NCBI RefSeq assembly: GCF_000975055.1 | Contig: NZ_BBRB01000001.1 | Span: 248,001-312,000 of the forward strand | DNA length: 64,000 bases | Direction: 5' to 3' | Source: Demequina sediminicola | Lineage (GTDB): Bacteria; Actinomycetota; Actinomycetes; Actinomycetales; Demequinaceae | Part shown: piece by piece, positions 17,269 to 25,264 of the stretch | Layout: the number at the start of each line of letters is the position of its first letter | Numbering within the stretch: the stretch's first letter is position 1 | Made by a program: the position numbers and the translations under genes | The notes under the pieces: generated by a model | Database searches by the model: none | Told to the model about the DNA's origin: nothing | What the model saw: the letters and a program-made list of their open reading frames with translations, nothing else

Positions 17269-17699
17269 CCCGCGGCAATACCCAACTTGCCAAACACCTT
17301 GGCCGCGCCGCCCTTCGAGGACAGACGCTCGCGGGCTGCGCTGGAGTACTCCTTGCCGAACTTGCGAGCGAGCTTGGCAATGATGGCGTCAGGGACCTGA
17401 GGGTTCGCGATCAGTGCGTAAACAACCTCCGGCGTCCGGTCGGTGGCGAGGTCAATGTAAATATCCTCGGGCATGTCCGGGCGCGGGTTGCGAGCGAGTC
17501 CGGCACGCACCGTCGCAGACTCATCCCGCGTCAACTTCAAAAGGATGGTGAGCGGCGTCTTGGGGTGTGCTGCGGCGGCGGCACGAATCATGGCTTCGTC
17601 AGAACGGGCGAACTGAACGAGTTCCTGATCGGACAGGTTCTCATCCATGTCCTTGAGGCTCGCGAGAGCAGTCTGACGAGAGTAGTTTTCACTAAACAT
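17265..17699 (-). CDS. Small helical-repeat protein of unknown function
   Basis: A 144-aa predicted cytosolic protein that I do not recognise by name. It shows repeated 22-24 residue helical units (for example AAAAAHPKTPLTILLKLTRDES, AGLARNPRPDMPEDIYIDLATD and ALIANPQVPDAIIAKLARK), resembling leucine-rich-variant or HEAT-like repeats used for protein binding. ATG 17699 has GGAG seven bases upstream. It lies on the minus strand between xseA and xseB, breaking the usual adjacency of the ExoVII subunits. Confidence 0.75.
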   Translation of the reverse strand: MFSENYSRQTALASLKDMDENLSDQELVQFARSDEAMIRAAAAAHPKTPLTILLKLTRDESATVRAGLARNPRPDMPEDIYIDLATDRTPEVVYALIANPQVPDAIIAKLARKFGKEYSSAARERLSSKGGAAKVFGKLGIAAG

Positions 17700-17784
17700 A
17701 TTCACTCCGTTGTGAATGAAAGGGGAAGGCAACCTTCTCATGGGGCGTGCTCAGCACCAAGCAAAAGGTTGTAGTTTGAGACAT

Positions 17785-18102
17785 ATGCCACAGAATTCCG
17801 CCGATGTGAATGACCTTGCATACGAAGAGGCCCGCGACGAACTCATCGCCATTGTTGCCAAGCTTGAAGCCGGTGCCGCAAATCTTGATGACTCGGTAGG
17901 TCTGTGGGAGCGGGGCGAAGCTCTTGCTGCCCGATGCCAGGAACTCCTTGACGGCGCGAACGCCCGCATTGCTCACGCCCAAGGCAACACCGACGACGCC
18001 GATGACAGTGCCGCCGACGAAGGGGATCTGGACATTGCAGATGCCGGCGTGATCGGCATCGTCCCCGCAGATGAACCCGCAGATGAAGAGGACAACGCAT
18101 GA
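17785..18102 (+). CDS. xseB: Exodeoxyribonuclease VII small subunit XseB
   Basis: Partner of XseA. The first 65 residues form the ExoVII small-subunit helical hairpin (YEEARDELIAIVAKLEAGAANLDDSVGLWERGEAL and AARCQELLDGANARI). An unusually long, highly acidic tail of about 35 residues rich in Asp, Glu and Ala follows. ATG 17785 is the start that fits the family; the frame is open to 17716. The stop overlaps the start of the sugar-kinase gene (ATGA), so the two are probably translationally coupled. Confidence 0.93.
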   Translation: MPQNSADVNDLAYEEARDELIAIVAKLEAGAANLDDSVGLWERGEALAARCQELLDGANARIAHAQGNTDDADDSAADEGDLDIADAGVIGIVPADEPADEEDNA

Positions 18103-19034
18103 CCGACCACGCACTTGTCATTGGAGAAGCTCTTGTCGATGTCGTCGTGAACCCTGAGGGATCACGCACGTCACACCCGGGCGGCTCCCTCGCGAATGTG
18201 GCCCTCGGTCTAGGCAGGCTTGGCAGGCCGGTGTCGCTACTGACACAACTCGCTGATGACGCCCACGGAGCAGCTGTTGCCGCCCACCTGCACGAGTCTC
18301 ATGTCACCCTCGCACCTGGTTCGATCAGCGCGGAACACACCTCGGTGGCCACAGCAACGTTGGACAGCACAGGCGCGGCGACCTACGAGTTCGACCTCAC
18401 GTGGGAACTCAATCCCGACGCTGTGGCCGCCGCGACAGCGTCCGACGCCCCTCCCAGCATCGTCCACACCGGATCGATCGCAGCAGTGCTTGAGCCGGGA
18501 GCTCACGATGTGGCAGCGATCGTCGAGAAGCTCCGCGACACCGCCACAGTCACCTACGACCCCAACGCACGTCCCACACTGATGGGAGAACCGGCCGATG
18601 CCCGGGTCGCCGTGGAACGCATGGTGGCACTAGCCGACGTCGTGAAGGTTTCCGACGAAGATTTGGAGTGGCTCACGCAGCCGGGCGAAAGCATCGAGGA
18701 CCTCGCGCAGCAGTGGCTGTCCGCGGGGCCTTCCCTCGTCGTGATGACGCGAGGCGGCGACGGAGCAACTGCGTTCACCAACGCTCTGCGCGTCGACGTT
18801 CCCGCGGCGCCCGTCACTGTGGCCGACACGGTTGGCGCCGGAGACTCCTTCATGGGAGGGCTCATCGACGGGTTGTGGGACGCGAACCTGCTGGGAGCCG
18901 AGCGGCGCGAGGCACTGCGCACCGTTGACGAGCCCGTACTGACGGGAATCCTTCAGCAGTGCATCCGCATCGGCGCCATCACTGTCTCCCGCCCTGGTGC
19001 TAACCCGCCCACCCGAGCGGAACTTATCAACTAA
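18099..19034 (+). CDS. PfkB-family carbohydrate kinase (probable fructokinase)
   Basis: A 311-aa ribokinase/PfkB-family kinase. The N-terminal GGSLANVALGLGRLG matches PfkB signature 1. The C-terminal DTVGAGDSFMGGLIDG matches signature 2, with the catalytic Asp. VKVSDEDLEWL and VVMTRGGDGA complete the family pattern. The early sequence GEALVDVVVNPEG and the GGDGA motif suggest a fructokinase-like or other sugar kinase; substrate is not certain. It overlaps xseB by 4 bp. Confidence 0.88.
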   Translation: MTDHALVIGEALVDVVVNPEGSRTSHPGGSLANVALGLGRLGRPVSLLTQLADDAHGAAVAAHLHESHVTLAPGSISAEHTSVATATLDSTGAATYEFDLTWELNPDAVAAATASDAPPSIVHTGSIAAVLEPGAHDVAAIVEKLRDTATVTYDPNARPTLMGEPADARVAVERMVALADVVKVSDEDLEWLTQPGESIEDLAQQWLSAGPSLVVMTRGGDGATAFTNALRVDVPAAPVTVADTVGAGDSFMGGLIDGLWDANLLGAERREALRTVDEPVLTGILQQCIRIGAITVSRPGANPPTRAELIN

Positions 19035-19045
19035 CCTCGGTTCCC

Positions 19046-19074
19046 CGCCAAATGGCTCCATTTCGCCGTTTTGA
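19046..19074 (+). repeat. Dispersed palindromic repeat, copy 1
   Basis: Contains CGCCAAATGGCTCCATTTCG followed by CCGTTTTGAG. The core AAATGG-CT-CCATTT is palindromic. It lies 12 bp after the sugar-kinase stop. Related copies lie at 22966-22992 and 25157-25219, each also just after a gene end, so it may act as a terminator or be a short mobile repeat. Confidence 0.75.
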
Positions 19075-19187
19075 GGGCACAAGACGACGAGAAACAGCCA
19101 CTCGGCGCGACGGCAACGCAAGGTGGGCGCCTCGCCAAGGCGCCCCAAGCATCGGCCCGTCAAAAGATGCCTCCGCGAGGTGTCAGA

Positions 19188-20603
19188 ATGTTTGCCATGG
19201 CTAGCAATGAGGCAACCGAATACCGTATCGAGCACGACACCATGGGTGAAGTTCGCGTACCCGCGAATGCCCTCTACCGCGCACAAACCCAACGCGCCGT
19301 CGAGAACTTCCCCATCTCCGGAACCACACTCGAACGCCGCCACATCGAGGCGCTCGCTCGCGTCAAGAAGGCCGCCGCCCGCGCCAATGCTGAACTGGGC
19401 GTGCTCGACCAGGGCATCGCCGATGCCATCGTGGCTGCCGCAGACGAAGTCGCCTCCGGCGCACACGACGAGCACTTCCCCGTCGACGTCTTCCAAACCG
19501 GCTCCGGTACCAGCTCAAACATGAACACCAACGAGGTGCTCGCCACGCTAGCCACCGCGAAACTCGGTGCCGACGTCCACCCCAACGACCACGTCAACTG
19601 CTCGCAGTCCTCCAACGACGTATTCCCCACGTCCGTGCACGTCGCCGCTACGTCACAGCTGGTCAATGACCTCCTCCCCCAACTCGACCGCCTGGCGCAG
19701 TCGCTCGAAGCCAAGGCATCAGAGTTCTCCGAGGTCTACAAGTCCGGACGCACGCACCTCATGGATGCGACGCCCGTCACGCTCGGCCAGGAGTTCGGGG
19801 GCTATGCAGCTGCCATCCGCTACGGGATTGAGCGCCTCGAGGCTGCTCTCCCCCGTGTCGCCGAGGTTCCTCAGGGCGGCACCGCGGTCGGCACGGGCAT
19901 CAACACGCCAGCCGGATTCCCCCAGCGCGTCATCGCACTGCTGGCAGAAGACACCGGCCTGCCCATCACCGAGGCACGCAACCACTTCGAGGCACAATCC
20001 GCACGCGACGGCCTCGTCGAAGTCTCCGGCGCCCTCAAAACCATCGCCGTGTCGCTCACCAAAATCTGCAACGACCTGCGCTGGATGGGCTCCGGCCCCA
20101 ACACCGGCCTGGGCGAAATCGCTCTGCCCGACCTCCAGCCCGGCTCGTCAATCATGCCCGGCAAGGTCAACCCCGTCATCCCAGAAGCGACCCTCATGGT
20201 GTGTGCCCGCGTCATCGGAAACGACGCGACCGTCGCATGGGCAGGAGCATCCGGAGCATTCGAACTCAACGTCCAGATTCCCGTCATGGCACTCGGTGTC
20301 CTGGAATCCATGCGCCTCCTCGGCAACACGTCCCAAGTCCTTGCGGAACGCACAATCGACGGCATCACCGCCAACGTGGACCGCGCGCGACGTCTCGCCG
20401 AAGCATCGCCCTCAATCGTGACGCCACTCAACCGTGTCATCGGCTACGAAAACGCCGCCACAATCGCCAAGCACTCCGTCAAAGAAGGGCTCACCGTCCG
20501 TGAAGCCACCATTGACTTGGGCTTCGTGGAACGCGGCGAGATCACCGATGAACAGCTCGATGCACTCCTCGACGTCACCACCATGGTCGGCGACAACCGC
20601 TAG
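19188..20603 (+). CDS. fumC: Class II fumarate hydratase FumC
   Basis: Interconverts fumarate and malate in the TCA cycle. The 471-aa product shows the aspartase/fumarase signature [16 protein letters not shown], the substrate-binding [14 protein letters not shown] and [11 protein letters not shown] blocks, and the [20 protein letters not shown] block with the active-site His. ATG 19188 has a GAGG element seven to eight bases upstream; ATG 19197 is the alternative. The frame is open to 19071, but that part includes a repeat and is unlikely to be coding. Confidence 0.97.
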   Translation: MFAMASNEATEYRIEHDTMGEVRVPANALYRAQTQRAVENFPISGTTLERRHIEALARVKKAAARANAELGVLDQGIADAIVAAADEVASGAHDEHFPVDVFQTGSGTSSNMNTNEVLATLATAKLGADVHPNDHVNCSQSSNDVFPTSVHVAATSQLVNDLLPQLDRLAQSLEAKASEFSEVYKSGRTHLMDATPVTLGQEFGGYAAAIRYGIERLEAALPRVAEVPQGGTAVGTGINTPAGFPQRVIALLAEDTGLPITEARNHFEAQSARDGLVEVSGALKTIAVSLTKICNDLRWMGSGPNTGLGEIALPDLQPGSSIMPGKVNPVIPEATLMVCARVIGNDATVAWAGASGAFELNVQIPVMALGVLESMRLLGNTSQVLAERTIDGITANVDRARRLAEASPSIVTPLNRVIGYENAATIAKHSVKEGLTVREATIDLGFVERGEITDEQLDALLDVTTMVGDNR

Positions 20604-20613
20604 CCACCTCCAC

Positions 20614-20631
20614 ACAGGCTGCGCAGCCTGT
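20614..20631. terminator. Palindromic hairpin after fumC
   Basis: A perfect 18-bp palindrome, ACAGGCTGC-GCAGCCTGT, 11 bp after the fumC stop. No U-tract follows. The position suggests a terminator between fumC and the NADH dehydrogenase gene. Confidence 0.55.
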
Positions 20632-20766
20632 TCCATGGGGTAGGAGACGTGCGAGGCGCTGCACGATAGGGTAGAAGCCTTCGCATCGGCGCATTTCCTT
20701 GCACACTTCCCACTTCATGGAACAGGGCGCCGCGTTGCGCGGTTGCACCTGTCAGGAGGTTTTCTC

Positions 20767-22080
20767 ATGACAGCAACACGCGTATTGATCCTCGGCGGCG
20801 GCTACGTAGGGCTCTACACCGCCCTCACGCTCAAAAAGAAGGCCGGCAACCACGTCGACATCACCCTCGTTGACCGCCGCGCCTACATGACGTACCAGCC
20901 GTTCCTCCCCGAAGCCGCAGCCGGATCCATTGAACCCCGCCACGTGGTGGTGCCGCTGCGCAAGGAACTCCAAGGCGTACGAATCATCCAAGGGAAGATC
21001 ACGGACATCGCTCACGAAGAGCGCCGCGTCCGCGTCGAAACCGACTTTGGAGGCGACCAGGACCTCGAATACGACGAAGTCGTCGTCGCATTGGGCGCCG
21101 TCCCCCGCACCCTGCCAATCCCCGGCCTAGCCGAGATGGGCATCGGCTTCAAATGGGTCGAGGAAGCCATCAACCTACGCAACATAGTGCTGGGCCGCAT
21201 CGCACGCGCCGCGACCACCGACGACCCGCACCTACGCCGCCGCCTCCTGACCTTCGTCTACGTCGGAGGAGGATTCGCCGGCATCGAAGCCTTCGCAGAA
21301 ACCGAAGACATGGCACGAGCGGCGCTGCGTCACTACCCCGAACTCGCACCATCGGACCTGCGCTTTGTGATGGTCGAAGCAGCCACCCGCATCCTCCCCG
21401 AAATGGGTGAAGAAATGGGCGGCTACACCCTCGAAGTGCTACGCAAGCGCGGCATGGAGATCTACCTTGCCACCCGCCTCGAAAGCTGCGTAGACGGACG
21501 CATCGAACTCTCCGACGGACAGAAGTTCGACGCCGACACCGTGGTGTGGACCGCAGGAGTCAAGCCCAACCCCATCCTAGGTGCATCCGACCTTCCCACC
21601 GGCCCGCGCGGACACGTCAACGCACTCCCCAGCCTCCAAGTCGCAGACGAAGACGGCAACGTCATCCCCGGCGCCTGGGCAGCCGGCGACTGCGCACAGA
21701 TCCCCGACCTTGCTCAAGGAGAAGGCGCGTGGTGCGCCCCGTCCGCTCAGCACGCAGTACGTCAGGCACGCCTGTTGGGCGCCAACATGGCAGCACAGAT
21801 TCACGGCCAGGCGGTCAAGGACTACAAGCACAAGCACCTCGGCACCGTGGCATCGCTTGGATTGAACAAGGGCGTCGCTCAAATCATGGGCGTCAAACTC
21901 CGTGGATGGCCCGCCTGGTTCATGCACCGGACCTACCACATGAGCCAGATCCCGTCCTTCAACCGCAAGGCTCGCGTGGTCGTGGACTGGACGACGGCAC
22001 TGTTCTTCCGTCGCGACCTGGTGTCCCTTGGACGCATTCACGAGCCACGGAGGGCATTTAAGGAAGCGGCCGACAGCTAG
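20767..22080 (+). CDS. ndh: Type II NADH dehydrogenase (NDH-2)
   Basis: A membrane-associated flavoprotein that passes electrons from NADH to quinone without pumping protons. The 437-aa product has two dinucleotide-binding motifs: GGGYVGLYTA (FAD, about residues 10-19) and YVGGGFAGIEA (NADH, about residues 165-175). A WAAGDCAQIPD block for FAD and a C-terminal segment with basic and aromatic residues (RGWPAWFMHRTYH) complete the pattern. ATG 20767 is fixed by a strong AGGAGG six to seven bases upstream. Confidence 0.93.
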   Translation: MTATRVLILGGGYVGLYTALTLKKKAGNHVDITLVDRRAYMTYQPFLPEAAAGSIEPRHVVVPLRKELQGVRIIQGKITDIAHEERRVRVETDFGGDQDLEYDEVVVALGAVPRTLPIPGLAEMGIGFKWVEEAINLRNIVLGRIARAATTDDPHLRRRLLTFVYVGGGFAGIEAFAETEDMARAALRHYPELAPSDLRFVMVEAATRILPEMGEEMGGYTLEVLRKRGMEIYLATRLESCVDGRIELSDGQKFDADTVVWTAGVKPNPILGASDLPTGPRGHVNALPSLQVADEDGNVIPGAWAAGDCAQIPDLAQGEGAWCAPSAQHAVRQARLLGANMAAQIHGQAVKDYKHKHLGTVASLGLNKGVAQIMGVKLRGWPAWFMHRTYHMSQIPSFNRKARVVVDWTTALFFRRDLVSLGRIHEPRRAFKEAADS

Positions 22081-22383
22081 TCGCATCCCGGGCTCGAGCC
22101 CGAGTTGCGGGCTGCGCGGGTGGCGGCGTTGGGCCGGGCCGGGCCGGCGGGTTGCGGCCTGCGGGTTGCGGGCTGTGCGGGTTGCGGGTTGCGGGTTGCG
22201 GGTTGCGGGTTGCGGGTTGCGGGTTGCGGCCGACGCTGCGCTCGGTGCTCGTGCACTACGAACCGGCGGGCGCCCCGACATGCCGTACCGGCGCCCCTCT
22301 GGGCCGTGGCTAGCGGCGTGTTGCGTCCACCTTTGGTTCAAAGTGTCGGGGAGGCGGAGGCGGAGACGGATGCGCCCAATCCC
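22081..22383. other. Gene-free spacer between convergent genes, very GC-rich
   Basis: About 300 bp between the stop of ndh and the stop of an unrecognised minus-strand gene. No supported gene. It is dominated by G-rich tandem sequence centred on 22149-22229 and is unlike any other spacer in the window. Confidence 0.6.
22177..22229 (+). repeat. Heptamer tandem repeat GCGGGTT, seven copies, G-quadruplex candidate
   Basis: Seven perfect head-to-tail copies of GCGGGTT plus four bases of an eighth. Imperfect copies extend left to about 22149. The plus strand has regularly spaced GGG runs with 4-nt loops, which matches the pattern for intramolecular G-quadruplexes. Copy number is likely to vary between strains. 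Confidence 0.93.
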
Positions 22384-22869
22384 CTACTGGAGTTGTGCGG
22401 CACCGATGAGGTGCGCGACTTCACACCCTGCATAGGCGGCGATGGCGATGTCGTCGAGGGCCGCATCGTCCATCTGCGAAGACTCCATTCGCACCACGGA
22501 TAGCCCCAGCACAGTGTCAAAGCGGACTTGAACGCTGATGCCGGAGGAGCGTGGTTTCGATGCACGCAACACGCTCACGGTTTGCTCCGCGCTGAGGTCT
22601 GTGGCGAACCAGCGCACAGGCCCGGTGGCGAGGACCGGCCCGCGCTCGTCGGCGCCGTCAAACACGACCGTCTCGACGCACGGGTGGTGGTCCGAATGCG
22701 CAGGCCACTGAGTCACCACCTGTCGGAACGCGTGGGAGCACATGGAGGCCTCAGGAAAGTCGCCCACGATGACGGTGGAGCCTCCGTGGGTGTCGAGTGA
22801 CACAGTGAGGTGTGGGATGGCTGCGGCCAGCGCTGCGATATGTCCGAGTGTGGAGACTGGCATTGACAT
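22384..22869 (-). CDS. Hypothetical protein, 161 aa
   Basis: I do not recognise this protein. It has no signal peptide or membrane helix. It looks like an alpha/beta domain with a central DTHGGSTVIVGDFPEA stretch and an acidic, Ala-rich C-terminus (DDAALDDIAIAAYAGCEVAHLIGAA). Two adjacent ATG codons (22869 and 22863) can serve as the start; no clear ribosome-binding site is seen. An inverted repeat about 30 bp upstream may be its operator. Confidence 0.65.
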   Translation of the reverse strand: MSMPVSTLGHIAALAAAIPHLTVSLDTHGGSTVIVGDFPEASMCSHAFRQVVTQWPAHSDHHPCVETVVFDGADERGPVLATGPVRWFATDLSAEQTVSVLRASKPRSSGISVQVRFDTVLGLSVVRMESSQMDDAALDDIAIAAYAGCEVAHLIGAAQLQ

Positions 22870-22898
22870 GACGGCTACGTTAGCGACACATCCACCAT

Positions 22899-22922
22899 TT
22901 ACGCAATACCTTCATTGCGTAA
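22899..22922. promoter_or_regulatory. Inverted repeat upstream of the 161-aa gene
   Basis: TTACGCAAT (22899-22907) and ATTGCGTAA (22914-22922) are perfect 9-bp arms around a 6-nt centre, 30 bp before the start at 22869. No U-tract follows on either strand, so an operator is more likely than a terminator. Confidence 0.5.
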
Positions 22923-22945
22923 TCCTGCCACTAGGTGGAGATATC

Positions 22946-22992
22946 TCGCTGTTATGGCCACTCAAGACAGCGAAATGGCTCCATTTGGCGAG
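22946..22992. repeat. Dispersed palindromic repeat, copy 2
   Basis: GACAGCGAAATGGCTCCATT at 22966-22985, continuing with TGGCGAG, shares its core with the copies at 19046 and 25157. The arm ACAGCGA (22967-22973) can pair with TCGCTGT (22946-22952) to form a stem. It lies directly after the stop of the CsoR/CstR-like gene on the minus strand. Confidence 0.7.
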
Positions 22993-23259
22993 TTAGGCGA
23001 GGGAGAGGAAGGCCTTCTCCAGCCGCGCCAGACTTTCCTCGCGCGCGACCTCGTCAGGTGAATCGAGGCACTCGCGCACTGACGCCGAGATAATCATGAA
23101 GCCTGCACGATCCAACGCCTTCGAGACCGCCGCGAGCTGGGTGATCGTTGGCTCACACTCCCGCCCTTCCTCGACCATCCGGATCACGCCATCGAGCTGA
23201 CCTCGAGCACGCTTGAGGCGGTTCAAAGCTGCCCTCTGAACCTCAACATCGGCCGCCAT
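22993..23259 (-). CDS. CsoR/CstR-family repressor, probable persulfide sensor
   Basis: An 88-aa all-helical DNA-binding protein of the CsoR/RcnR (DUF156) family, shown by LNRLKRARGQLDGVIRMVEEGREC and the later AGFMIISASVREC. Copper-sensing CsoR uses Cys-His-Cys at spacings of 25 and 29 residues. Here the residues at those spacings are Cys35, Ser60 and Cys64. Loss of the His while keeping both Cys is what separates persulfide-sensing CstR from CsoR, and the neighbouring rhodanese fusion supports this. ATG 23259 starts 1 bp after the stop of the small upstream gene; the frame is open to 23340. Confidence 0.85.
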   Translation of the reverse strand: MAADVEVQRAALNRLKRARGQLDGVIRMVEEGRECEPTITQLAAVSKALDRAGFMIISASVRECLDSPDEVAREESLARLEKAFLSLA

Positions 23260-23260
23260 G

Positions 23261-23422
23261 TCACTTACCCCGCAGGCGGGAGAAGAAGCCAGATCCGGCA
23301 GGCTTCTCGTGGCCTTCGCACCACTGGCCGGCGGGTACACGAGCCTTCACTGAATCGACGTGCTGGCCGCAGCCGGTCCAGGTGGTCTTTCCGCACTGAC
23401 GACAGGTGATGGGTGAGCACAT
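23261..23422 (-). CDS. Small Cys-rich (zinc-ribbon-like) protein, 53 aa
   Basis: Starts MCSPITCRQCGKTTWTGCGQ and ends in SRLRGK. It has six Cys, including a TCRQCG knuckle, a GCGQHVD motif and a later WCEGH, suggesting zinc or other metal binding. Similar short proteins occur widely in actinobacteria; no function is established to my knowledge. ATG 23422 has GAAGGAG seven bases upstream, a strong site. The stop is 1 bp from the start of the repressor gene, so the two form an operon. It is divergent from the CoA-disulfide reductase-rhodanese gene and shares its control region. Confidence 0.85.
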   Translation of the reverse strand: MCSPITCRQCGKTTWTGCGQHVDSVKARVPAGQWCEGHEKPAGSGFFSRLRGK

Positions 23423-23469
23423 ACTGCTTCTCCTTCTCGAGGTTGCGCGACGGGCATTCCGTCGCCGTG

Positions 23470-23499
23470 TTGCATTCACGATACCCCCAGGGGTATCCT
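23470..23499 (+). promoter_or_regulatory. Promoter with CsoR/CstR-type operator
   Basis: The perfect 18-bp palindrome GATACCCC-CA-GGGGTATC (23480-23497) matches the known form of CsoR/CstR operators, with G/C tracts flanked by TA-rich ends. It overlaps a plus-strand promoter candidate: TTGCAT (23470-23475), an 18-bp spacer and TATCCT (23494-23499). It lies between the divergent repressor operon and the oxidoreductase gene, so the repressor can control both. Confidence 0.8.
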
Positions 23500-23524
23500 C
23501 GTCGCAACACCAAGGAGGAACTTC

Positions 23525-25156
23525 ATGGCTCACACCACAGTCATCATCGGAGCGGTCGCGGCAGGCATGTCCGCTGCCACGCGCCTGCGCCGCCAAGACG
23601 AGAGCGCCCGCATCATCGTCCTCGAAGCAGGCGAGCACGTCTCCTTCGCCAACTGCGGACTCCCCTACTACGCAGGCGGCGTCATCGAAGAACGCGACGC
23701 CCTCCTCCTGCAGACTCCCGAGTCACTTCACGCTCGCTTCAACCTCGACGTCCGCACGCACTCGCGCGCCACGGCGATCGACCCGGCAGCCAAGACCGTC
23801 ACCATCGCCACACCATCCGGCGACCACACTGAGTCATACGACTCACTCATTTTGGCGCCAGGTGCTCGCCCCATCGTCCCTCCCATCCCAGGAGCCGAGC
23901 GCGCACTCACCCTTCGTGATGTCGCAGACGTCGACCGCATTGTCGCCGCCATGGCCGATGCCTCAACCGCCGTCGTCATCGGCGCCGGCTTCGTGGGACT
24001 CGAGGTGGCAGAAAACCTCGCCCACAAGGGCATCAGCGTCACTGTTATCGAGATGGCCGACCAAGTCCTCAGTGCACTCGACCCCGAACTTTCCATCCGC
24101 ATTGAGCAACGGCTCGCCGCCAACGGCGTCACCGTTCACACCGGATCACAGGCCACCGCCATCACAGCCGATGCCGTCACGACGGAAGGCCCCAACGGCA
24201 CCACCGAGGTGCCCGCCGACCTGGTCATCGCTTCTATCGGAGTTCGCCCAGACACCACCCTCGCGGCCGATGCCGGAATCACCTTGGCCGCCAACGGCGG
24301 CATCGCGGTCGACGACCGGATGCGCACGTCCGCAAAGGACGTGTATGCCGTCGGCGACGCTGCAGCCAAAGCGGACGCATTCAGCGATGAGCCGACGCTC
24401 ATCCCTCTCGCCAACCTGGCCAACCGGCACGGCCGACGGGTAGCCGATGCCATCACGGGCCGCGCTATCGCAGCAGGAGGGTCCGTGGGAACCGCCGTCG
24501 TCGGCGTCTTTGGCCTCACGGCCGCCGTGACGGGGCGCACCGAGCGGCGCCTCCGCGCCGAGGGACGCGCCTTTCGTGCCCTCCACACGCACCCGCTCAA
24601 CCATGCTGGCTACTACCCCGGCGCATCGGCCCTTGCCCTGAAGCTGCTCTTCGACCCCGAAACCGATCAAATTCTTGGGGCCCAGGCCGTGGGCGAGGAC
24701 GGCGCGGACAAACGCATCGATGTGATCGCGACCGCCATGCGCGGTGGACTCAAGGCAGCTGAGCTCGCGGACCTCGAACTTGCTTATGCCCCCGCGTACG
24801 GCTCGGCCAAGGACCCCATCAACATGCTGGGATATCTCGCAGAGAACGCGGCGTCCGGGGACAGCCCGACGATCGCCTGGAACGAGATTGACCCCACCGA
24901 CCTCGTGGTGGATGTGCGTAGCGCCGACGAGCACTCCCGGGGCTACGTTGACCATGGTGGAGATACCGCCCTCATTCCAGTGGACGACCTCCGCGTGCGT
25001 CACGGTGAACTCCCGCGCGATCGGCGCATCGTCGTGCACTGCCAGGTAGGCGTGCGCGGACACACCGCGACAAGGTTGCTGCGCCAGTTGGGGTACGACG
25101 CCGTCAACCTGGGCGGCGGCTATCTCACCTGGCGAGACGCTCAGCTCGCCCGCTAA
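23525..25156 (+). CDS. CoA-disulfide/persulfide reductase with C-terminal rhodanese domain
   Basis: A 543-aa FAD-dependent pyridine nucleotide-disulfide oxidoreductase fused to a rhodanese. The N-terminal VIIGAVAAGMSAATRLRR binds FAD, and SFANCGLPYY carries the redox-active Cys typical of CoA-disulfide reductases. VVIGAGFVGLEVAENLA binds NAD(P)H. The rhodanese domain (about residues 455-543) ends with VDVRSADEH and the active-site loop HCQVGVRG. Characterised fusions of this type reduce CoA persulfide or polysulfide and release sulfide. Its placement beside a CstR-like repressor fits a sulfane-sulfur response. An AGGAGG lies upstream of ATG 23525. Confidence 0.92.
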   Translation: MAHTTVIIGAVAAGMSAATRLRRQDESARIIVLEAGEHVSFANCGLPYYAGGVIEERDALLLQTPESLHARFNLDVRTHSRATAIDPAAKTVTIATPSGDHTESYDSLILAPGARPIVPPIPGAERALTLRDVADVDRIVAAMADASTAVVIGAGFVGLEVAENLAHKGISVTVIEMADQVLSALDPELSIRIEQRLAANGVTVHTGSQATAITADAVTTEGPNGTTEVPADLVIASIGVRPDTTLAADAGITLAANGGIAVDDRMRTSAKDVYAVGDAAAKADAFSDEPTLIPLANLANRHGRRVADAITGRAIAAGGSVGTAVVGVFGLTAAVTGRTERRLRAEGRAFRALHTHPLNHAGYYPGASALALKLLFDPETDQILGAQAVGEDGADKRIDVIATAMRGGLKAAELADLELAYAPAYGSAKDPINMLGYLAENAASGDSPTIAWNEIDPTDLVVDVRSADEHSRGYVDHGGDTALIPVDDLRVRHGELPRDRRIVVHCQVGVRGHTATRLLRQLGYDAVNLGGGYLTWRDAQLAR

Positions 25157-25219
25157 TGCGAAATGGCTCCATTTCGCTGTCTAGAGCAGTCAAAACAGCG
25201 AAATGGAGCCATCTGGCGG
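25157..25219. repeat. Dispersed palindromic repeat, copy 3: long hairpin between convergent genes
   Basis: The arm 25161-25180 (AAATGGCTCCATTTCGCTGT) pairs with 25195-25214 at 19 of 20 positions around a 14-nt loop. It starts immediately after the oxidoreductase stop and precedes the stop of the convergent purE, so it can terminate both transcripts. Its half-arms match the copies at 19046-19074 and 22966-22992. Confidence 0.88.
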
Positions 25220-25264
25220 GAAAGAGGTCGGGGGTGGGCGGGGGCGCAGAGAGAGGGCGCTCGC

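Noticed and set aside
22149-22229. CRISPR-like array
   Set aside because: The unit is only seven bases with no spacers, and no cas genes are nearby. It is a simple tandem repeat.
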